DNA of 14,558 bases from Dehalococcoidales bacterium. Lineage in GTDB: Bacteria; Chloroflexota; Dehalococcoidia; Dehalococcoidales; ARS1013. Below are positions 1 through 6,397 of this stretch, in pieces. The notes below the pieces were generated by a model. That model worked only from the letters and a program-made list of their open reading frames with translations. It was not told the origin of the DNA and ran no database searches. The stretch's first letter is position 1, and the number at the start of each line of letters is the position of its first letter. The stretch is taken from the NCBI GenBank assembly GCA_030672225.1, contig DAOVGW010000040.1, positions 1-14,558 on the forward strand, given 5' to 3'. Made by a program: the position numbers and the translations under genes.

Positions 1-859
1 CCTGGAGGCGGAGAAATCTCTCTGGCGAGGCGCTTACCACTTTTACCTCATCAAAGCCGAGATAGCAGGCAAAGGGGGCCGGGTTTATCTGCCTGAGTCG
101 CCTATAAAGCTGATAAGGAGTAATAGAAAGCTCAACCTTAAAACGCTGTGAGAGATTCACCTCAAAAATATCACCGCTGATAATATACTGCCGCGCTTTT
201 TCGACGGCAGCGACATATTCTTTATGAGTAAAACCGCCTTCAAGGATCACCGGCTCCACAGGAGAAGATACCGGCGTTTGCGGTGCCTCAGTGCTAAAAC
301 CTGAGACATCAGCCAGCTGAGCCTTCAGTTCATTTAGACGCTTTTCCGCCCTCTCTATTCTTTTGCTCTCTTCTAGTTCGGGGAAACCGGTGGAGATGAC
401 ATAGGCCTTACCTTGAAGGTTATCAAAGGCCAAAACCAGGTCGTAGAAGCCGAAATAACACTCAGGTAGTTTGAGGTCATCTACCGCAGTTGAGGGCAGC
501 CGCTCAATGAAATGACAAAGGTCATAGCTGAAGTAACCTACGGCACCGCCAATGAATGGTACCGGTGAGGAATAAGGGTCTAGGCGATAGACTTCCAGGA
601 AATGACCTAAGATATCAAAGGGATTGCCACTCAGGCTACTCTTTTTAGCACCTTGGGTAATAGTGCTCTCACTGCCCCGAGTGCTAATTACTAGGAAAGG
701 CTTGCTGCCGATAAAAGAATAGCGTCCTAGTTTGTAGGGGTCCATGCCGCTATCCAGAAAGAAACAGAACCGCTCATCCTTAAGAAGTGCAAAGGCATCA
801 AGCGGTGTTAGCTTTGTGTCTATTTCTTCTATCAGTGGACAGCGAGATGCTCTGACCAT
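1..859 (-). CDS. pabB: Aminodeoxychorismate synthase component I (partial, C-terminus off the left edge)
   Basis: This reading frame runs from an ATG at 857-859 to the left edge without a stop, giving about 286 N-terminal residues of a family usually about 450 long. PabB converts chorismate plus amide nitrogen to 4-amino-4-deoxychorismate for folate. The N-terminal domain shows FIGGAVGYFSYD, typical of PabB/TrpE-type enzymes. After an acidic linker the chorismate-binding domain begins, with GDIFEVNLSQRF, NPAPFACYLGF and ASPERFL near the cut end. The catalytic C-terminal third lies outside the window, so activity cannot be judged. PabB is preferred over TrpE because of the GGAVGYFSYDLCHF segment; a trpE paralogue is the main alternative. 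The start has only a weak ribosome-binding site (AGGG close to the ATG), but a good promoter lies 47 bases upstream. Confidence 0.88.
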   Translation of the reverse strand, partial: MVRASRCPLIEEIDTKLTPLDAFALLKDERFCFFLDSGMDPYKLGRYSFIGSKPFLVISTRGSESTITQGAKKSSLSGNPFDILGHFLEVYRLDPYSSPVPFIGGAVGYFSYDLCHFIERLPSTAVDDLKLPECYFGFYDLVLAFDNLQGKAYVISTGFPELEESKRIERAEKRLNELKAQLADVSGFSTEAPQTPVSSPVEPVILEGGFTHKEYVAAVEKARQYIISGDIFEVNLSQRFKVELSITPYQLYRRLRQINPAPFACYLGFDEVKVVSASPERFLRLQ

Positions 860-905
860 GGGCCCTAACTACGATGAGGAGTCTATCTTGCCGACAGTTA
901 CTGGC

Positions 906-934
906 ATCATACAGTAGCGGGGAGTCCTCGTCAA
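906..934 (-). promoter_or_regulatory. Sigma-70-type promoter for pabB
   Basis: On the minus strand a -35 box TTGACG (929-934) and a -10 box TATGAT (906-911) are separated by exactly 17 bases. The pair lies in the 105-base gap between the end of acr3 and the start of pabB, so pabB probably has its own promoter and need not depend on read-through from the ars operon. This is a sequence match only. Confidence 0.6.
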
Positions 935-964
935 TTGAGGTCAAAAAAGCTTGTCTGAATAGGC

Positions 965-2029
965 CTACAGTTCCTCTCTAAAATACTTACGCTTAAAGTA
1001 GAGAGATACATTGACCAGGCTGATTAGCACCGGCACTTCCACTAGCGGTCCAATGACGGCGGCGAAGGCCTGCCCCGAACCAATGCCGAACACCGCCACG
1101 GTTACCGCGATGGCCAGCTCAAAGTTGTTGCTGGCAGCGGTGAAAGCAATTGTTGCTGTCTTGGGGTAGTCAGCCCCTATTTTCTTTGCCATGTAGAAAG
1201 AGACTAAGAACATGAGTACAAAGTAGATTAGGAGTGGGATGGCGATGCGAACCACATCCAGTGGCAGCTCAACGATGATTTCACCCTTGAGTGAGAACAT
1301 CACCACAATGGTAAAGAGGAGTGCAACTAGCGTGATTGGACTTATCTTGGGGATGAATTTATTTTCGTACCACTCACGCCCCTTTGCCTTAATAAGCGTG
1401 AAGCGTGTAATCATGCCTCCGAAAAATGGTATGCCCAGATAAATAAGTACGCTCTGAGCAATCTGGCCGATGGTGATGTCTACCGCTGCCCCCTCCAGCC
1501 CGAACCATGCCGGTGCCAGCGTTATGAAGATATAGGCATAAACTGAGTAGAAGACTATCTGGAAGATTGAGTTAAGTGCTACCAGCCCGGCGGCATACTC
1601 AGTGTCTCCTTTGGCCAGCTCGTTCCATACGATAACCATGGCGATGCAGCGAGCTAGCCCTATCATGATGAGTCCCACCATATATTCCGGGTAGGCATGC
1701 AAGAAGATGATGGCTAGGAGAAACATGAGCACCGGGCCGATGAGCCAGTTCTGTACTAGGGATAGGCCAATCACTCGCCAGTTACGGAACACCCTACCCA
1801 GTTCCTCATACCTTACTTTGGCCAGAGGTGGGTACATCATGAGGATAAGTCCGATGGCTATGGGAATGGACGTGGTATCCACCTGAAAGAGGGTAATGAA
1901 GTCGGCGACTTTGGGGATGAAATAGCCTAAACCCACCCCTAGGCCCATTGCCAGGAAAATCCAGAGCGTAAGAAAACGGTCCAATACTGAAAGCCGACGC
2001 AATTCAGCCCTTGGCTCTGCGTTACTCAT
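965..2029 (-). CDS. acr3: Arsenite efflux permease, ACR3 family
   Basis: The 354-residue membrane protein exports arsenite (As(III)) across the cytoplasmic membrane. It has about ten hydrophobic segments starting near residue 20. It carries the ACR3 signature GLARCIAMVIVWNELAKGD around residues 124-142; C128 corresponds to the conserved cysteine needed for transport in studied Acr3 proteins. The AASNNFELAIAV segment (about 298-309) and E331 in GPLVEVPVL are also family-typical. Length is normal. The ATG at 2029 has GGAAAGG a few bases upstream. It is the last gene of an arsR-arsC-acr3 operon, 48 bases after arsC. With ArsC reducing arsenate to arsenite in the cytoplasm, this pump completes detoxification. 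It belongs to the BASS-related Acr3 type, not to the unrelated ArsB permeases. Confidence 0.96.
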   Translation of the reverse strand: MSNAEPRAELRRLSVLDRFLTLWIFLAMGLGVGLGYFIPKVADFITLFQVDTTSIPIAIGLILMMYPPLAKVRYEELGRVFRNWRVIGLSLVQNWLIGPVLMFLLAIIFLHAYPEYMVGLIMIGLARCIAMVIVWNELAKGDTEYAAGLVALNSIFQIVFYSVYAYIFITLAPAWFGLEGAAVDITIGQIAQSVLIYLGIPFFGGMITRFTLIKAKGREWYENKFIPKISPITLVALLFTIVVMFSLKGEIIVELPLDVVRIAIPLLIYFVLMFLVSFYMAKKIGADYPKTATIAFTAASNNFELAIAVTVAVFGIGSGQAFAAVIGPLVEVPVLISLVNVSLYFKRKYFREEL

Positions 2030-2077
2030 AATGCCTTTCCAAGTTGCAGTCGGAGCCTCAAAACAGCATCTACCTGT

Positions 2078-2473
2078 CTAGCCCCCAGCCTCTTCCAGCA
2101 TCTTTATTACTTTTGCTTTTATCTTACCCCTTATTTCCCTGACCCTCTCCAGTGGCTTGCCCCTGGGCTCTTCTAATTCCCAGTCCTCGGTCTCTATGAA
2201 AGTTGCCGGGCATACCTCCTCCACCCTACAACCCATGGTTACCACTCTATCCACCGGCTCTATCATCTCAAGGGTGAGTGCTTTTGGCTTGCTGCCGCTT
2301 ATGTCTATGCCGACCTCCCGCATGGCCTCGACCACGGTGGGGTCAATGGCATTAGCAGGGTCGGTCCCTGCTGAAAGCGCTTGAGCCTTCCCTTTTGCCA
2401 GTCGGTTGAAGAAGGCCTCAGCCATCTGAGAGCGGCCAGAATTATGAACACAAACAAAGAGCATGGTTTTCAT
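2078..2473 (-). CDS. arsC: Arsenate reductase, thioredoxin-coupled low-molecular-weight phosphatase type
   Basis: This 131-residue cytoplasmic enzyme reduces arsenate to arsenite. The N-terminal P-loop CVHNSGR (C8 to R14, CX5R) is the phosphatase-like arsenate site. The downstream pair C82 and C88 in GCRVEEVCP matches the cysteines that relay the disulfide to thioredoxin in the Staphylococcus aureus pI258 type. The DWELEEPRG segment (97-105) holds the general-acid region, usually DWxLxDPxG; the Asp-Pro is Glu-Pro here. Length is normal. The ATG at 2473 has GGAAGGA six bases upstream. The gene is second in the arsR-arsC-acr3 unit, 53 bases after arsR. It is unrelated to the glutaredoxin-linked R773 type of ArsC. 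Confidence 0.95.
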   Translation of the reverse strand: MKTMLFVCVHNSGRSQMAEAFFNRLAKGKAQALSAGTDPANAIDPTVVEAMREVGIDISGSKPKALTLEMIEPVDRVVTMGCRVEEVCPATFIETEDWELEEPRGKPLERVREIRGKIKAKVIKMLEEAGG

Positions 2474-2526
2474 AAGCTATCCTTCCCTAGATGCACATTC
2501 CCTATTTAAATCCTAAAAAAGAAGAT

Positions 2527-2886
2527 TTATTTTCTTTGCTGCCGGGCACACCCTGGACCAACCCGCGCAGCCTTCTTGAGGCGCTCTCTGTCCACAGTCA
2601 CTACCTCGTTGCCTTCCAGTGCCTTTCTGACGGACTTAATCAAATCAGGAAAGTATTCCTTCATACCTTCTTGGTCTATCGAGTAAAGTGACCACAGGCC
2701 ATCCTTCCTCAGCTTGAGAAAGCCGGCATCATATAAGGCGCTGAGGTTTCGAGAAGCACTGGTCTGGGAAATGGCTAGCGCCTGCATAACCTCGCAGACA
2801 CAACATTCTCTCTCTAGCAGGATGTTTAGAATCCTGAGCCTTGTCTCATCGGAGAGAGCCTTGAAAGCTTTAACTACATCTCGCAA
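2527..2886 (-). CDS. arsR: ArsR/SmtB family arsenic-responsive repressor
   Basis: This is a 119-residue winged-helix repressor. KALSDETRLRILNILLERE at residues 9-27 is the classic ArsR N-terminus. ECCVCEVMQALAIS follows, with C28, C29 and C31 at the ELCVCDL metal-binding site of ArsR. The recognition helix is SQTSASRNLSALYDAGFLKLRKDG (about 40-63). A further Cys at 113 near the C-terminus could add a ligand. Binding of As(III)/Sb(III) would release the operator. The start is TTG at 2886: an in-frame TAG lies two codons upstream, and GGAAGG sits about 10-12 bases before it, so no longer protein is possible. It is the first gene of the ars operon, with a 14-bp palindrome overlapping its probable -10 box. 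The C-terminal tail is basic. Confidence 0.93.
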   Translation of the reverse strand: MRDVVKAFKALSDETRLRILNILLERECCVCEVMQALAISQTSASRNLSALYDAGFLKLRKDGLWSLYSIDQEGMKEYFPDLIKSVRKALEGNEVVTVDRERLKKAARVGPGCARQQRK

Positions 2887-2903
2887 GATCTAAAGTCCTT
2901 CCT

Positions 2904-2917
2904 TATATGCGCATATA
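2904..2917. promoter_or_regulatory. Probable ArsR operator (14-bp perfect palindrome)
   Basis: TATATGCGCATATA is a perfect inverted repeat without spacer, 17 bases upstream of the arsR start and overlapping the probable -10 box of the ars promoter. AT-rich dyads of this form are usual for ArsR/SmtB proteins, so autorepression is inferred. Confidence 0.65.
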
Positions 2918-2942
2918 CGGTTGTATTTTACCCCATTGTCAA
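2912..2942 (-). promoter_or_regulatory. Probable ars operon promoter
   Basis: On the minus strand a consensus -35 box TTGACA (2937-2942) is followed after 18-19 bases by GTATAT/TATATG (2912-2918) as the only plausible -10. The -10 is imperfect and the spacing is slightly long, and it lies inside the ArsR palindrome, so a bound repressor would block polymerase directly. Confidence 0.5.
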
Positions 2943-2971
2943 GGGTCCGTCAATTAAAATGGCAAAGGCTA

Positions 2972-3000
2972 TTGACAAACTTTCCTTTCTATGATATTCT
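2972..3000 (+). promoter_or_regulatory. Sigma-70-type promoter of the iron-sulfur/cysteine gene cluster
   Basis: A perfect -35 box TTGACA (2972-2977), a 17-base spacer and a -10 box TATTCT (2995-3000) lie 42 bases before the start of the Rrf2 regulator gene. The transcript would begin near 3006-3008, inside the inverted repeat at 3004-3030. This is the only convincing promoter seen for the plus-strand cluster. Confidence 0.7.
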
Positions 3001-3003
3001 CGA

Positions 3004-3030
3004 CTTTGTTGACTAATCTAGTCAACAAAG
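3004..3030. promoter_or_regulatory. IscR type 1-like operator, 27-bp inverted repeat
   Basis: Two perfect 12-base arms, CTTTGTTGACTA and TAGTCAACAAAG, flank ATC. The core TTGACTA-ATC-TAGTCAA agrees with the published IscR type 1 core YYGACTR-www-YAGTCRR except for one base in the central three. The site begins four bases after the -10 box and covers the expected transcription start, so a bound Rrf2 protein would repress. Its 3' arm also overlaps the ribosome-binding site AAAGGAG (3027-3033) of the regulator gene. It could alternatively act as an RNA hairpin in the leader. Confidence 0.75.
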
Positions 3031-3041
3031 GAGCGGAGTAG

Positions 3042-3485
3042 GTGAAGCTTTCTACCAGAGGACAGTATGGAACCAGAGCCCTTTTGGAATTAGCCCTTCA
3101 CCAGGGGCAGGGGCCGGTTCTACTGAGAGATATCGCCCAGAGGCAGCAGATTTCGCTACATTATTTGGAGCATTTGATTTCTCCCCTAATAGCTGGAGGT
3201 ATAGTACGGAGCACCCGAGGCGCCAGGGGTGGAGTTTCACTGGCTCGGGCTCCTGAGGAGATAAGGCTGAGCGAAGTCGTTCGGCTTCTTGAGGGCTCAA
3301 TTGCCCCGGTGAAGTGCGTTGATAATCCCGAGGCATGTAACCGCTCTGAATTATGTGTTACCCGAGATATATGGGGTGAGCTGAAACAGGCAATTGACGG
3401 CGTTTTAGAGTCCACCACTCTCAAGGATTTGGTTGAGCGGCAAAGAAGAAAGGAACAGCCTAAAGAGGCAATGTACTACATATAA
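3042..3485 (+). CDS. iscR: Rrf2-family regulator, IscR-like iron-sulfur sensor
   Basis: This 147-residue winged-helix regulator starts with the family signature MKLSTRGQYGTRALLELA. The DNA-reading helix region is LRDIAQRQQISLHYLEHLI (28-46), and the wing contains RSTRGARGGVSLAR (56-69). Three cysteines, C92, C99 and C105 (CX6CX5C), lie where E. coli IscR has its [2Fe-2S] ligands C92, C98 and C104; a cluster-binding role is therefore likely, and the CymR-type sulfur sensor without cysteines is less likely. The start is GTG at 3042 with AAAGGAG eight bases upstream. It is first in a 14-gene cluster for cysteine synthesis and Fe-S assembly, and its promoter carries an IscR type 1-like box. The expected behaviour is cluster-bound repression, relieved when clusters are scarce. 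The symbol rests on the cysteines and the operator. Confidence 0.85.
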   Translation: MKLSTRGQYGTRALLELALHQGQGPVLLRDIAQRQQISLHYLEHLISPLIAGGIVRSTRGARGGVSLARAPEEIRLSEVVRLLEGSIAPVKCVDNPEACNRSELCVTRDIWGELKQAIDGVLESTTLKDLVERQRRKEQPKEAMYYI

Positions 3486-3535
3486 GCTCACTAGGTTGAT
3501 AGCTGGGACAGAGTGGGTAACAGGAGAAAATCAAG

Positions 3536-4525
3536 ATGGCAGAGATAATTCAAAAAAAGGAGATGCTCAAGTACAAGACGGTAGAGATACTCAAGCTAAC
3601 CAGGGGAATAGCCAGGGACTCTACTGAGCTAATCGGAAATACACCCCTGGTCAGATTGAACCGAATAACTGAGGGTCTGAAGGCAGAGGTTGTGGCCAAG
3701 CTTGAATCCTTTAATCCCCTAGGGAATGTGAAGGACAGGATAGGGGTGTCAATGATTGTGGATGCTGAGGAGAAGGGGCTCATCAACAAAGACACGGTTA
3801 TCATCGAGCCCACCAGCGGTAATACTGGCATTGCCCTGGCCTTTGTCTGTGCTGCCAGGGGATACCGGCTCATTCTCACCATGCCTGACACCATGTCCCT
3901 GGAGCGGAGGCAACTCCTATCTATTTTCGGTGCTGAGCTAGTGCTAACCCCCGGGGCAGAAGGGATGCCAGGGGCAGTGAGGAAAGCCGAGCAACTAATG
4001 ATGGAAAACTCCACCTACCTTATGCCCCAGCAGTTTAAAAATCCGTCAAATCCAGAAATACACCGGCTAACCACCGCCGAAGAGATATGGAGAGATACCG
4101 AGGGGATGGTGGATATTCTAGTCTCCGGGGTGGGAACCGGCGGGACCATTACCGGGGTAGCTGAGGTTATAAAGAAGAGGAAGCCTGAATTTAAAGTCAT
4201 CGCTGTTGAGCCGGTTGATTCCCCGGTTCTTTCTGGAGGAAAGCCGGGGCTTCATAAGATTCAGGGTATCGGGGCTGGTTTTACCCCCGACATTCTGAGA
4301 ACGGACTTAATTGATGAAATTATTAAGGTCACCAATGAAGATGCTGGCATAATGACCAGAAGATTAGCCAGAGAGGAAGGAATACTGGCCGGTATATCTT
4401 CGGGTGCAGCCACCTGGGCAGCACTGGAAATAGCCAAAAGACCACAAAACAAGGGTAAGCTTATAGTAGTAGTCTTACCTGACACCGGTGAGCGCTACCT
4501 ATCTACCTGGCTCTTTCAGAAATAG
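3536..4525 (+). CDS. cysK: Cysteine synthase (O-acetylserine sulfhydrylase)
   Basis: This PLP enzyme makes cysteine from O-acetylserine and sulfide. In the 329 residues, NPLGNVKDRIG (60-70) holds the PLP lysine K66; the residue two before it is Asn where Ser is common. PTSGNTG (92-98) is the substrate loop, GVGTGGT (198-204) the phosphate loop, and AGISSGAA and LPDTGERYLST close the fold. The family is usually about 305 long; the extra length is a charged N-terminal extension of about 25 residues before STELIGNTPLVRL. The ATG at 3536 has AGGAG nine bases upstream, which supports this start. It lies 50 bases after the regulator gene and 32 before cysE, so the two-step serine-to-cysteine pathway is encoded together. 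A cystathionine beta-synthase role is less likely because there is no heme or CBS region. Confidence 0.95.
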   Translation: MAEIIQKKEMLKYKTVEILKLTRGIARDSTELIGNTPLVRLNRITEGLKAEVVAKLESFNPLGNVKDRIGVSMIVDAEEKGLINKDTVIIEPTSGNTGIALAFVCAARGYRLILTMPDTMSLERRQLLSIFGAELVLTPGAEGMPGAVRKAEQLMMENSTYLMPQQFKNPSNPEIHRLTTAEEIWRDTEGMVDILVSGVGTGGTITGVAEVIKKRKPEFKVIAVEPVDSPVLSGGKPGLHKIQGIGAGFTPDILRTDLIDEIIKVTNEDAGIMTRRLAREEGILAGISSGAATWAALEIAKRPQNKGKLIVVVLPDTGERYLSTWLFQK

Positions 4526-4557
4526 ATACCGAGTTAAATAAAAAAGGTAAATTCAAT

Positions 4558-5250
4558 ATGTTTAAAGCCTTAAGAGAAGACATCCAGACAGTATTTGCTA
4601 AAGACCCGGCAGCGAGGGGCGTGCTAGAGGTAATCTTCTGCTATCCCGGGTTGCATGCCCTGTGGTTTCATCGCTTGGCGCATTTCCTGTGGTGCCGTAA
4701 GTTGCGATTTCTAGCTCGGCTCCTATCACACGTCAATCGTTTCTTAACCAGTATTGAAATCCACCCCGGCGCCAAAATCGGCAGGCGTTTCTTTATAGAC
4801 CACGGGGCAGGGGTGGTCATCGGAGAGACAGCCGAAGTCGGAGACGATGTGTTGATATATCAGGGAGTTGTTCTAGGTGGAACGAGTCTAAAAAAGGAGA
4901 AGCGTCACCCCACCATTGGCAATAATGTGGTAGTGGGAACCGGGGCGGTAGCTTTAGGCGCTATCACCATAGGCGACGGAGCTAGGATTGGCTCAGGCTC
5001 AGTGGTAGTAAAATCAGTTCCGCCTGGGACTACGGTGGTGGGAATCCCGGGAAGAATTGTAGAGGATCGCCATAAGCTACTCATAGACTTGGAGCACGGG
5101 AAATTGCCTGACCCGGTGGCAGAAGCTATAAGGCTTGTCTTAAGGGAGCAGGAGAAGTTGGGCGAGCGTCTGAAGAAGCTTGAGGGCTTAAGCGGGATAG
5201 TAGTCCCTAAAGATGAATTGAGGGACAGGAGGAAGGAATATGAGATTTGA
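4558..5250 (+). CDS. cysE: Serine O-acetyltransferase
   Basis: CysE acetylates serine with acetyl-CoA to give O-acetylserine, the CysK substrate. The 230-residue protein has a short helical N-terminal domain (1-65) and a left-handed beta-helix of hexapeptide repeats (about 67-165). IDHGAGVVIGETAEVG at 80-95 holds the catalytic D81-H82 pair; GVVLGGTS and KKEKRHPTIGNNVVVGTGA follow. This is the shorter bacterial form lacking the large N-terminal domain of E. coli CysE. After the beta-helix come about 60 residues with a likely short coiled coil (EQEKLGERLKKLEG). The protein ends in Tyr-Glu-Ile; a C-terminal Ile is the residue known to insert into CysK to form the cysteine synthase complex. Its last 11 bases overlap the next gene. 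The ribosome-binding site is weak (AAGG), so translation may depend on cysK. Confidence 0.95.
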   Translation: MFKALREDIQTVFAKDPAARGVLEVIFCYPGLHALWFHRLAHFLWCRKLRFLARLLSHVNRFLTSIEIHPGAKIGRRFFIDHGAGVVIGETAEVGDDVLIYQGVVLGGTSLKKEKRHPTIGNNVVVGTGAVALGAITIGDGARIGSGSVVVKSVPPGTTVVGIPGRIVEDRHKLLIDLEHGKLPDPVAEAIRLVLREQEKLGERLKKLEGLSGIVVPKDELRDRRKEYEI

Positions 5251-6373
5251 AACGATAGCCATTCACGCTGGAGAGAGGCCGGATGAGATGTTCGGTGCTG
5301 TATCGGTACCCATATACCAGACATCAACCTTTGTCTTTGAGGACGTCGGTAAGACGAGGGGCTATGATTACTCGCGCACCGCCAACCCGACGAGAAAGGT
5401 TCTGGAGGATACCATTGCCGCACTTGAAGGGGGCAAGGCCGGCTTTGCTTTTGCCACTGGCATGGCTGCCGAAGCCACCGTCATCCACCTGCTGAAATGC
5501 GGCGACCATGTAATCTCGGGGGATGACGTCTATGGCGGAACATACAGGCTGTTTCAAGACGTGATGCCTGACTTTGGACTGGAGTTTACCTTCCTACGAA
5601 TGGACAGTAGACAAACGATTGAGGCGGCGATAAAGCCCAATACCAGGATGCTGTGGCTGGAGACGCCTTCCAATCCACTACTCAACATTGTTGATGTTGA
5701 GATGGTGGTTGATATTGCCAAAAAACACAACCTCATGACCGTGATAGACAACACCTTTGCCACTCCCTATTTCTTAAGGCCAATTGAATATGGGGTTGAC
5801 CTCGTTGTCCATTCCACAACCAAGTATCTTAATGGACATTGTGATGTTGTCGGTGGTGCCGTGGTCACTACCACTGAAGAGTTAACCGAGAGGGTTCAGT
5901 TTCTCTTAAATGCCATGGGAACCTGTGCTTCTCCCTTTGATTGCTGGCTGGTGCTTCGGGGAATTGAGACCCTGCCGGTGAGGATGAAACAGCACGCGGA
6001 AAATGCCACTTCGGTGGCGAACTACCTATCCGGGCATCCTGCGGTAAAGAGGGTGTTCTACCCTGGGCTTGATTCTCATCCGGGGCATGAAATCGCCAAG
6101 AGGCAGATGAAGGGGTTTGGCGGGGTAGTCTCTTTTGAATTAAAAGAGGGGACTGGGGCGGTAAGTAGCTTTCTGAAAAGAATTAAGGTCTTTTCCTTGG
6201 CAGAGTCGCTGGGCGGTGTTGCCTCCCTTGCTGAGCACCCGGCAACGATGAGCCATGCCTCAATGCCCAAGGAGCATAGAGAAAAGGCGGGCATCACAGA
6301 GGAACTAATCCGCTTATCAGTAGGTTTGGAAAACATTGATGATTTGATTGATGATTTACGCCGGGCGCTTTAG
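5240..6373 (+). CDS. Cystathionine gamma-synthase / gamma-lyase family PLP enzyme
   Basis: This 377-residue trans-sulfuration enzyme is of the Cys/Met metabolism PLP family. Visible motifs are YDYSRTANPTR (42-52), FATGMAA (71-77), the PLP aspartate in TVIDNTFATP (D170), HSTTKYLNGH with the PLP lysine K195, and the C-terminal SLGGVASLAEHPATMSH (323-339). It either joins cysteine to an activated homoserine (MetB) or splits cystathionine back to cysteine (lyase). Sequence alone does not decide: lyases and synthases usually have Glu in SLGGxESL, but here the residue is Ala (A328), a position linked to substrate choice and H2S release in human gamma-lyase. The start overlaps cysE and has AGGAGGAAGG upstream, so the two are translationally coupled. 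The thrC gene next door, also homoserine-based, mildly favours a methionine-synthesis role. Confidence 0.85.
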   Translation: MRFETIAIHAGERPDEMFGAVSVPIYQTSTFVFEDVGKTRGYDYSRTANPTRKVLEDTIAALEGGKAGFAFATGMAAEATVIHLLKCGDHVISGDDVYGGTYRLFQDVMPDFGLEFTFLRMDSRQTIEAAIKPNTRMLWLETPSNPLLNIVDVEMVVDIAKKHNLMTVIDNTFATPYFLRPIEYGVDLVVHSTTKYLNGHCDVVGGAVVTTTEELTERVQFLLNAMGTCASPFDCWLVLRGIETLPVRMKQHAENATSVANYLSGHPAVKRVFYPGLDSHPGHEIAKRQMKGFGGVVSFELKEGTGAVSSFLKRIKVFSLAESLGGVASLAEHPATMSHASMPKEHREKAGITEELIRLSVGLENIDDLIDDLRRAL

Positions 6374-6397
6374 CGTCTTATAAGGAGTAGATAGAGT

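Noticed and set aside
3052..3424. Minus-strand reading frames opposite the Rrf2 gene
   Set aside because: They lie wholly over a clearly recognised gene, have no family motif and lack start signals.
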